Source: Dryomyza anilis
Lineage: Eukaryota > Arthropoda > Insecta > Diptera > Dryomyzidae
Assembly: GCA_951804985.1 (NCBI GenBank)
Contig: OX638133.1
Span: 36,419,963 to 36,483,962, forward strand
Length of the DNA: 64,000 bases
Reading direction: 5' to 3'
A model generated the notes under the pieces. It saw only the letters and a program-made list of their open reading frames with translations. It was not told where the DNA came from and ran no database searches. Shown here in pieces: positions 55,860 to 64,000 of the stretch. Made by a program: the position numbers and the translations under genes. Within the stretch, counting starts at the first letter, position 1; every line of letters starts with the position of its first letter.

Positions 55860-57450
55860 TTTATATCCATACTATTATTTTGTAGTGTGTTAGTGTTTTT
55901 GCTTATTATGTGTTTGTTTTTATTTTTGTGTTTATCTTTTGTTTTTTTTTTTGATTTGGTTTCACCTCTTATTTATGTGTTATCCATTTTTGTATTACTT
56001 TTGTTTTCATTATTCTTTATTTTGTTTGCGTTTTTATGTTTATATTTTTGATTTTGATTTTATATTTCAGATTGATTTTGCCTGTGTTTTTTATTTAACT
56101 TTCATGTTTGGTTTTAATTTTTTAAAAATTTTGTTCTATTTCCGTTTGCTTCGGTGTTTTTGCTTTGATTTTGTTATTGACATTTTACTTTTTCTTTTGT
56201 TTTTGTATTTTTTGCATTTTTTCTTTTGTTTTTTTCTTTTTCGTTAGCTTTTGTTTTTTTATTATGTTTTTTATTTTGTTTTTGTATTTTCGTTTTTTTT
56301 TTGTGTTTTACTTTATGTGTTTTTGATTTTTTATTTGTTATGTGTTTTTCTATTATTTTTATTTCAGTTTTTTTGTTTTGCTTTTGTACATCGTTTTTAT
56401 GCTTTTGCTTTTGTTTTTATGCTTTCATTTTGGGTTTTTGAATTTGTTTTTAATTTTTGCTTTGTGTTATTACTTTTGTGTTTTTGCTTTCGATTTTGTA
56501 TTTATGCTTTTGATTTTGTGTTGTTGGTTTTGTATTTATGCTTTTGTTTTTGTGTTATTACTTTTGTTTGTGGTTGTGTTTTTGCTTTTGTTTTTTTTTG
56601 TGTTTTTGTATTTTGCTTTTATGTTTTGCTTTTGTGTTTTTGCATTTGTGCTTTTTTTTTGCTTTTGATTTTCTCTTCTTTTTTCTTTTTACTTTTGATT
56701 TTATATTTATGCTTTTGTTTTTATGTTCAGCGTTCGCGTTTTTGCTTTTTTGTATTGGTTTTTCTTTTCTTTTCTTTTTGATTTTGCTTTTGTTTTTTTG
56801 ATTTTTCTTTTACTTCTGTTTTTGCTTTTAAGGTTTAGATTTTGTGTTTATGCTTTTCTGTTTTGCTTTTGTGTTTTTATTTTTTCTGTTTTTTTCTTTT
56901 GTAATTATTCATATGTTTTTGTGTTATTGCTTTGCATTTAAGTTTTTGTGTCATTGTTTTTGATTTTTCTGTGTTTTCCTTATGTGTTTTTGCATTTGTG
57001 TTTTTGCTTTTGTGTTTTTGAGTTTATGTTTTGTTTTTGATTTTGTGTTTCTGCTTTTGTTTTTGTATTTCTGTTTTTTTGTGTTCTGCTTTTGTGTTTT
57101 TATATTTGTGTTTTTGCTTTTGATTTTGTAATTATGATTTTGTTTTTTTATTGTCTAAAATACATGTTTTTGTGTAATTGCTTTTGTTTTTATTTTTATT
57201 TTTGCGTTTGTTTTTGTATTTAGCTTTTTTATTTTGTGTTTTTGCTTTTATTTTTGCGTTTGTTTTTGTATTTAGCATTTTTATTTTGTGTTTTTGTTTT
57301 TATTTTTGCGTTTGTTTTTGTATTTTGCTTTTTTATTTTTTATTTTGTGTTTTTGTTTTCCTTTTGATTTTGATTTTGTGTTTTTTGTTTTTGATTTTGT
57401 GATTTTTTTGTTTCCTTATGTTTTTGCTTTTGTGTTTTTAATGTTTTAAT
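55860..57450. repeat. 1.6-kb T-rich low-complexity array
   Basis: The plus strand is almost A-free, built from TTTTTGCTTTTGTGTTTTTG and TTTTGATTTTGTG words, the complement of the A-rich arrays at 29050-31840. Long plus-strand frames (up to 176 codons) encode only Phe/Cys/Leu/Val and are composition artefacts. Local duplications occur, for example TTTGCGTTTGTTTTTGTATT near 57200, 57255 and 57310. Confidence 0.92.
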
Positions 57451-58920
57451 TTGGATTTTACTTCATCTGCAATGCGAGAGCACATGACATGTTTTTTCTA
57501 CTCAAATTTTGTTCGGTTAAAAAAAAGAAAAACAATCGATCCAGGACTAATTCGGGATCTTCGGATTTTTTTTAACCTCGAACGTTCCGGGATTATCAAT
57601 ATGCTTCTGGATTGGAATCCTTAATGCCTACAGACATTTTAAACGTTAATCATTTTCCATAGGTTTTATGATATTTATCCATGTAAAACCTCAAATTTTC
57701 TAAGAATTCGTGTAATTTACAGCAGCTGTACGTGTGTCGATGTATCGGGTCTATATTTCCGTAGAACACGATAATTTCCGTGTAGTTGCCACCATTAGTT
57801 ATTTCATTGAATTTAATTTTATTGATTGTTATATCACTGTGGTTCATTTTATAGTGGTTTTATCGTGATGCCATTATTTATATTTTAAATTTTTTTATTT
57901 TTCGCACAACAATTAATTAAATCTAAAATGAATGAAAAACATTGATTTTATAAAATACTCTAATACCACCAACAAAATACGAATACCACCGCTCGAAAAA
58001 AAAGTAGCAAAAACAATCGTCCCACTGATTACATAATGTACCCCATAAAAAGGTATCACATGATAAATGAATGTCGCTGCTAATGAAGTTGTTCATTGCC
58101 AATTTAAGTGTCACAACAGCGTGTTTTCCGGCACGGTTCGTTGCCCTACAATTTCGCATTCATGGAAATGTCACAAGTGATCGGCAACAATTTCTCAAAA
58201 ACACTGGCAACGAACGACATGAATAACACGAGGGTGAGCGAGAGGAAGATAGAATCTAATACAAATATATAAAATGACAAAATAGTGTTTTGCGGGCAAA
58301 GGATGTGCTGAATGAAGCATTTTAATAATTAATCTTAGCAACAAGGCAAAATAGCGCAAATGACAAATAGTTTTCCCCGAGAACGCCTAAAACTATGCAG
58401 CATAAGTAATGAACTTTATTAAATGCTGTGCCGTGCACTGGAAAAAAACCACGACACAAACATAAGATTAAAATCTTTTTATGCTTGAGAACAGAAATAA
58501 TTAATTTCAATTGTGTTGAGCTAAATGCAATGGAGCTTAAAGCACTGCCAGATTCACTCACACGCACACAAACAAACAGCTGAAGTGAACTTTATGTGTC
58601 TGTGTGTGTGCGTGTCCTGTGCGAATGTCCTTTCTGCGTAAATCAAATTAAACTTTCTATGGCGGAATGCAAAAAATTAAGTAGTAAAGAAGTGGCCGAT
58701 AAGAAGTCGGAAAAGTCGCCAATGAAAAGGCAGACGGATGGACCTTAAGATAGACAGACAATCAGATTAGCAGACAGTCGGACAGTCAGTTAAACAGTTA
58801 GACAGATAGTGAATTTTGGCTATCAAAGGACATTTTGTACATTACCACAGTAGAAAGGAGTAGTTTGAGTGCTCATGCAGTAACCTTTCGTAAATCGCAC
58901 AAATTAATGAATTTGGCGCG
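57451..58920. other. No proven gene; mostly unique sequence
   Basis: No frame with a recognised domain. 58040-58240 is less A+T-rich. At 58750-58810 degenerate GACAGACA / CAGTCGGACAGTC words form a short tetranucleotide-like tract. Confidence 0.45.
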
Positions 58921-59095
58921 ATGCCTTTGTTCTGGGTTGTGCTGGTTATCTGTGTGGCAGCACTGACCCGGGCCACTTTACTCTGAACAACAAGCAGAAC
59001 AACAGTTTTACTACAACAACAATATCAAAACTATGGAGCAACAGGAACAACAACAAGAACACTTTAGCATTAACAACAACATCAACATACAGCAG
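58921..59095 (+). other. Candidate exon debris: signal-peptide-like start and Q/N-rich frame
   Basis: ATG at 58921 opens 21 codons reading MPLFWVVLVICVAALTRATL, a good signal-peptide shape, then stops at 58984. In another frame, open across 58985-59095, comes a Gln/Asn-rich stretch with an internal ATG at 59033 (MEQQEQQQEHFSINNNI) ending at CAGCAG before GTAATA, a possible donor at 59096. The two frames differ, so they do not join without a splice or frameshift. Either could be chance. Confidence 0.2.
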
Positions 59096-59459
59096 GTAAT
59101 AGCAATTTCGAATTTCCATTCAACTTGATTAATTGCGTGCTTTGTTTCAAACTATGACAGACCACGTTATGCGTAAAATTACTAAGTGGCAAAATGGAAT
59201 TAATTTATAAATAGAATCTAAAAATAAAAAAATAAATGTAATAATAAAAATGAAAGCCAAAACACGAAATTAAAAGCAAAAATTCAGAAGCAAAAGCATA
59301 GCCAAATTTCAAAATCGAAAACTAAAACAAAAATCCTATTTTTAAGCCCAAAAACCCCCACATTTCGGTTTTTCTTAAATACTCCTGAACCCGTCATATT
59401 TCGGAAATAGATTTTATCGTAAATAAGTCAAACATTGTTGGTAGTGGACAAGTTTTTCA
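59096..59459. other. No gene; A+T-rich DNA
   Basis: Nothing supported. Confidence 0.4.
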
Positions 59460-59683
59460 TACACCCAGAAAAAAATTCGCTCAAATCCCATTAAAATTGG
59501 TCAATAGGACAATTATTGATTTAATAGTATACAAACATTAAATCTTTTTATATAAACTCAATGGCAATGTCATGGTATTTTCTAGTATTTAATGGTATTT
59601 TCCGATTAAAATAATAATTTATCCTATTGACTATTTTTAATAGTAAAAAACCATTATTTATATAGTATTTTTTTCTGGGTGTA
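59460..59683. mobile_element. 224-bp MITE with TACACCCAGAAAAAAA ends
   Basis: The left end TACACCCAGAAAAAAAT and the right end ATTTTTTTCTGGGTGTA are perfect inverted repeats. Inner AATTGGTCAATAGGACAA and TTGACTATTTTTAATAG words are partly symmetric too. No coding frame. The target duplication is not clear. Confidence 0.85.
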
Positions 59684-59780
59684 GTCACGACATCCAAGAA
59701 AATAAATACCAATCAAAGTCAAGGCATCAAATATGTATCTTTTAAACTTACACTAATAACACAGCACAACAAAACAAAAA

Positions 59781-60470
59781 TTATCCGCGATTTAAGTATG
59801 ATTTTATAATGGACGTCAAGATTCTAATCACTAACTCTTACTCAGTTTTTTCCGATATTCTCAAGTTTTCGAGGTATTACGTAAAATAAATATATGGCAA
59901 AACTCGTGTTTTTATACATTTTTTGTTCATTGGCTTTTTACAGATTTGAGTTTTCGATCACTTTTGTTTTGTATTCCATTGAGAATACTTCAGCTAATAT
60001 TTGGAAATAAACCAAAGGAAATTCGGATTGATGTAACCAAATATATGACCAGTCAAACACAAAAAATATTAATTTTTGGTGTACTTATTATTTATTGCAT
60101 AACATCGATGATTTTTATAATTAAATAAAAGTTTATATCTTATATCAGACTTGATCTATAAATCTATGCTTTATATTTCTTTGTTTTTGCAAATAACTCT
60201 TTAAGTCCTGTGTTTAAAGTGAAATTCACAAATTCGATCCAAAAATGTACATTTTTTTTCGATATAAAATATAAGCAGTAAAATATTTTATTTGATTTTA
60301 AAAATATGAAAATTTAGTAGTTTATCTTCATTTGACTCTATTGTAGGATACTGAGGCAGACGCATGAAAAGTTATACAATTCTGAAAAGTTGAATTGAAA
60401 AAACTGAGTATGAGGTCGTGATTAGAATCTTGAAGTCCATGTGAAAATCATACTAAGATCGTGGATAAAT
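59781..60470. repeat. Inverted repeat with about 75-bp arms
   Basis: The left arm 59781-59852 and the right arm 60396-60470 are reverse complements with few differences; both contain CAAGATTCTAATCAC, TACTCAGTTTTTT and AAGTATGATTTT-like words. A spacer of about 540 bp includes a 60-codon frame (59946-60128) with a hydrophobic C-terminus and no recognised domain. It could be the terminal repeats of a decayed transposon. Confidence 0.8.
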
Positions 60471-61044
60471 ACAAAAGACCTCAATTTGTTTTAGGGGAGA
60501 ATGTGATAAAATGGGAAACGTTTTATCTGCCTTAAAAAAATTACATTTAAATAATTTTAAAATTATTTTAAGGGATCTATGATATAGAGTAGTTCGCGAT
60601 ATAACTTTTTGCATTAACAGAATACAATTTAGATATCTTTTAATTGTTTTTTTTGCGATTTTTCGAAAACGGCTCATTTTCGGACCTCTTGAAAAATCCT
60701 GGGGTAAAGTGAGAAATGTTAAAAATTTGAACCTTCATATGCTCGGGATTGTAAACTTACGTTGCCGGTCGGATGACTACATATGTAGTCAACATGTACT
60801 TGTATGGAAAACCATGGAAATATATGAAAAGATATTTATTTTTAAGAAATTGATTTTTAACTCAAACGTCAGACTTCCAAAAGTTTCAAATTCTTTGAAA
60901 AGGGTCTCAGACGCTCATTTGGGAAAGTCCCCACAAGTCCTGTAATATAAATGGATATTTTTATTTTGTATTTTATATGGGTCTCTGGTGCTCACTTCTA
61001 AGGTTACGTTACAATTTCCATAGTTGCTCTAAAACCATTAATAT
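60471..61044. other. No gene; GGGGTAAAGTGAG-type words
   Basis: AGGGGAGAATGTGATAAAATG (about 60493, last base beyond the motif core) and CTGGGGTAAAGTGAGAAATG (about 60700) resemble the ends of the 16331 element family and the words at 54772. Possibly a decayed copy. A 78-codon frame at 60709-60945 is unsupported. Confidence 0.35.
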
Positions 61045-61182
61045 TAACCCCCATATAACGTAAAACTTGTTCATTTCGTCGTCGTTTTTAATTTATTTAA
61101 TTGAACAAAATGCCGTCACTGTAATGTTTCGACGTTTTTTGACGAAATGAATTTCGCTTCGTTTTACGTTATAAGAGGGTAA
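61045..61182. mobile_element. 132-bp palindromic MITE with TAA target duplication
   Basis: The element is 61048-61179, with ends CCCCCATATAACGTAAAAC and, as reverse complement, CCCTCTTATAACGTAAAAC. TAA lies on both sides, and CATTTCGTC occurs in each arm. It has the same general shape as the element at 49136 but different ends. A 3-bp TAA duplication suggests a PIF/Harbinger-type MITE. Confidence 0.8.
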
Positions 61183-61599
61183 GAATAAATTCAGAAAAAA
61201 TATAGTATGAAGTGTAAATATTATTTCTTTTTTAGCAAACAAAAACTGTTCTAATATCATAACATTTTTATTCGGGTTTTTTTATATTGTTAAAAAATAA
61301 AAAAAAGGTGTAATCCCATCCGGGTCGACCACTATTTGCAGTCCGCCAACACATTTTACGTTACTCTCCGCCATTTTTAATTTACTTTTCGAACGGCTAG
61401 TAATAAAACTTGTAAGAATGAGGAACTTTTTTGTCTGGACCTCGAAAAAAATGTTTAACAGTATCCGAACTCCTTTTAAAATTACTTGCCGACTCTTGTA
61501 GGTATATCAATTTTATTTAAATAGTAGACTCCAGTCCCACGCCTACATATAATACTTTAATCACTCCTTATCAAATTAGCACTCATTTGTACTGAGGTA
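61183..61599. other. No gene
   Basis: No supported feature. Confidence 0.4.
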
Positions 61600-62260
61600 C
61601 AGAATTTTGAATGTATGGGATGTATAGGAGGTGCCACTCCCCCTTGCCCAATCGGTTAATTTATAGTTTAGAATACTCTTGGGGCCATATAGTATAATAA
61701 TGAAACTTTTCATAAAAATACGTTCAGCGATTTTGCATTGAATCTGAAACTAACACCCCCATTGAAAATTGGCGTTAAAGTGGGTTTGATCCACTAAACC
61801 TATACAGTGATCTTCTTCTGGATCTGTAGGATATATATTCAAAATTTTAACGAAACTCATGCAAAAGATTCATATTTAGTTTTGGTGTGGTGAATTTTGA
61901 TTTGGTGAGTTTTAGTCTGGTGAGATTGGTGTGGTAAGATTGAGAAAGAAGAGTGATTAAAAGTTTAGTTGAAATCGATAATATTAGGGTTTAGATATAA
62001 CATTAGATATAACATTCAATGGGAAGTGCCACTCCCCTTTGTTCAATATGATTTATTTTTGGATTAGGAAAATCCATGGACCTTTTATCATAGTAATGGA
62101 AATGTTCATAAAAATACGTTCAGCGGTTTTGCTATGAATCTGAAACATACACCAAAAATAAAAACGAAAACTATATGTTGATCGTGTTCTGGGTCAGTAG
62201 GATATATAATCTAAATTTTAAGAAAATCCTAATGGAATTCGTAATGTTTTGGGAAAGCTT
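61600..62260 (+). repeat. Diverged GCTGGACCC-family segment duplicated in tandem
   Basis: GGAGGTGCCACTCCC at about 61629 recurs as GGAAGTGCCACTCCCC at about 62021. Both are followed by CATAAAAATACGTTCAGCG, TTTTGC.ATGAATCTGAAAC and GGATATATA. A GTGGTGAATTTTGAT-type minisatellite lies between them (about 61880-61942). The step is about 390 bp. It matches the 3' half of the element at 15420 in layout. Confidence 0.65.
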
Positions 62261-62396
62261 CGAATACCGTATTAAATGCCATACTTATAAGAGTATTTTT
62301 TTATAAGAGCTCATAAAATACGAACAAATGGACACTTTGGAATTGAGTGGTTTTTCTATTTTAATTAGTTTTAATAGAGAAAATATTAAAAGTTAC

Positions 62397-62721
62397 TACA
62401 TACATAATAGCCGCGGTAGCTCAGTGGTTAGTGCGTTGGACTGCGAGCCGAAAGGTTCCCGGTTCAAGCCTGGACTGGGGCAAACAACATCTTTTCATAG
62501 GAACATTTTTCTATACAGCGCTACCTCTCGGCAGTAAATGGCAAACCTACGAGAGTAAAACATGAAAAGCTCTCACCCGCCGTTCGGATTCGGCAATAAA
62601 CTGTAGGTCCCACCACTTTGAGTACAAATATAACACGCACAGCTCAAAATGGTGAGAGAGCTCGGCCTAAGTTCTTATAGGACTGTAGTGCCAAACTATT
62701 ATATTATTATATTACATACAT
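62397..62721 (+). mobile_element. tRNA-derived SINE (family 1) with target duplications
   Basis: The SINE is about 62406-62712, with consensus box A TAGCTCAGTGG (62417-62427) and box B-like GGTTCAAGCCT (62461-62471). A body of about 220 bp is shared with the copy at 18783, and the tail is TATTATTATATTA. TACATACAT flanks it on both sides (62397-62405 and 62713-62721). The duplication and A/T-rich tail support LINE-driven retrotransposition. Confidence 0.94.
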
Positions 62722-63290
62722 TTTTAATTAAAAATGTTTGAACAACAATATGTAGAAAAATAAAAAAAAAATCTTATTTTCAAATCTTCCAGTGCTGTCC
62801 ACAATAGTAATAAAAACCAAAATGTTAATGAAAACGGAAACAAAGATTCCTGATTAAAAGTTAAATATATTTCTTTAATTATTATTTTTCACAATCATAA
62901 GATAAGAACACAGTGCCGATTATTCGTAGTAACGATATCCCATACTAAAAAAATTATATTTTGTGAATATTTGATTTTTAATTACGAAAAATATACAGAA
63001 ACGTCTTATAACTACAGTTTTTAAAACTGCTACTTGGTGATTTTTACTGTGATAATTTGTCAGTCTAATAAGAGACTTTCAACTTTTTCTGGCAAATTTA
63101 CATAATATGAGAAATTTTAATTATTTCCGATAAATGTAAAACCAATCGGTTTATACAAATTTTGATATTTTTTAGATTTGTATTCTATATTTATTGAAGA
63201 AATATCACATGATTCCAATTTATTTTTATCTCTTTTTTCCAAATTGAAATTTTGTAACTTACGCCATTTTGCTTTGAATCCGTAGATATG
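62722..63290. other. No gene; A+T-rich DNA
   Basis: Nothing supported. Confidence 0.45.
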
Positions 63291-63600
63291 TAAGTCATAG
63301 TGGTCGTCGCGATTCGCTTAACTACGTCACAGACCATCGCTGCTTAACTTGAAGTGCAAATGATCAAGATGCCGTGACCGCAACGCATCCTTGGCGACCC
63401 GAACGTCCAGCCGACTGATAAACGTAATTGAATTGTTTAAATTGCAAGGAATAAATTGAACAACGCGTGTAGGCAGCCAAAGCCAGTCCCAGTCCTGCTG
63501 CCAGAGATATAGATCAGCTCCCGATGTCGTTGGAATTAGGGGAGTAACTAGAACTGTAAGTGAGAGAGAATTAGAGTGAGCATGGCAAAGAAGATGAAGA
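63291..63600 (+). other. G+C-richer unique segment with a donor-like site
   Basis: About 63300-63560 has clearly more G+C than its surroundings. It is followed by GAACTGTAAGTGAG, a consensus-like 5' splice site at about 63558. It has no long frame, so if transcribed it could be a non-coding 5' exon. I see no core promoter I can defend. Confidence 0.25.
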
Positions 63601-64000
63601 ACTAAGGATACTACTGCGAATTTGCATTGTTATGCGGATGATGACTGCATTTCTGCAGAAATTTGACTGTAGTAGAAACGTTGTTGATTTGGCGAAAATG
63701 CAATTAGCTGCGCGGTCACAGGGGGTGCTGCAAATTCAATTGGTTTGCGTATTTTGGTTGAACACAATGGGGTTTATATTGTGGATAATGCGTAAATTCT
63801 TTCTTCGATATAAATGCATTTTATGCATTGTCAAAATTTTTAGTAATATCGTCCTAATGTAAAATTATAGAGGACGTTAAAGAGTCAAAGTTTGATATTA
63901 GGGAAAGTCTTAAACCTAAGCTGAGCACATTTTTATTTAAACCTTGGGGTAATTACTAGAGAACATTGCTAAAAAAAACAATATCCCATATGGTAAAAAA
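63601..64000. other. No proven gene to the window end
   Basis: A 76-codon frame at 63632-63862 (aromatic and hydrophobic towards the C-terminus) lacks a recognised domain and could be chance. The window ends in A+T-rich sequence. Confidence 0.35.

Noticed and set aside
56251..56781. 176-codon plus-strand hydrophobic frame
   Set aside because: It translates the T-rich low-complexity array; overlapping frames look the same, so there is no coding signature.
59946..60128. 60-codon membrane-protein frame
   Set aside because: Short, no recognised domain, and it lies between inverted arms of a probable transposon; kept only as part of that feature.
62409..62480. Functional tRNA gene
   Set aside because: It is the tRNA-like head of a SINE repeated at 18783-19089, with a body of about 220 bp and target duplications.

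Overview
The window looks like nuclear DNA from a fly (Diptera, Brachycera). It is very A+T-rich, has no convincing intact protein-coding gene, and is built mostly from transposable elements, tandem repeats and low-complexity sequence. The fly assignment rests on at least seven copies or fragments of an element with the mini-me / DINE-1 architecture (a GACR tetranucleotide run, a conserved core, a TA run), a mariner-like copy with DD41D spacing like the rosa group first found in a fruit fly, and opa-like CAA/CAG-rich stretches. Genus and species cannot be read from this. It could be intergenic or lie inside a very large intron.

Layout. 0-3.3 kb: a mini-me-like copy, a foldback hairpin and a CCAGT-rich tandem. 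3.3-5.3 kb: a three-deep nest (mini-me-like element, split by a 1.8-kb inverted-repeat transposon, itself carrying a deleted DD41D mariner-like copy). 6.6-14.05 kb: a satellite array of about 54 units of 138 bp. 15.3-19.1 kb: two copies of a dispersed element starting GCTGGACCC, a nested pair of terminal-inverted-repeat (TIR) elements, and a tRNA-derived SINE. 19.4-24.9 kb: further repeats, a young second-family SINE with perfect target-site duplications (TSDs), and a GTGATTCAC-palindrome element. 26-28 kb: minisatellites. 28.9-31.8 kb: an A-rich array broken by two mini-me-like insertions, one with an empty site preserved in the array. 31.85-33.25 kb: a TIR element. 33.9-35.3 kb: CAA/CAG-rich DNA and a 260-bp duplication. 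35.6-41.5 kb: long inverted arms holding two nested elements whose borders can be placed to the base. 43.7-50.7 kb: two inverted 1.3-kb hAT-like elements, two inverted CCCAGCAGG MITEs and nested mini-me-like copies. 54.9-57.5 kb: a MITE derived from the DD41D family and a 1.6-kb T-rich array. 58.9-64 kb: small MITEs, a SINE and a few G+C-richer islands.

There is no operon-like logic. The organisation is a layered record of insertions: TSDs, split hosts and internal empty sites give relative ages. Coding potential is limited to transposase debris and a few short unproven exon-like stretches with good splice donors (37.5, 42.5 and 59.0 kb). The points most worth a second look are the nested insertions with base-exact borders, the large inverted pairs that could make hairpin RNA if transcribed, the alternating inverted array at 36.6-37.2 kb, and the phase-exact core of the 138-bp satellite.
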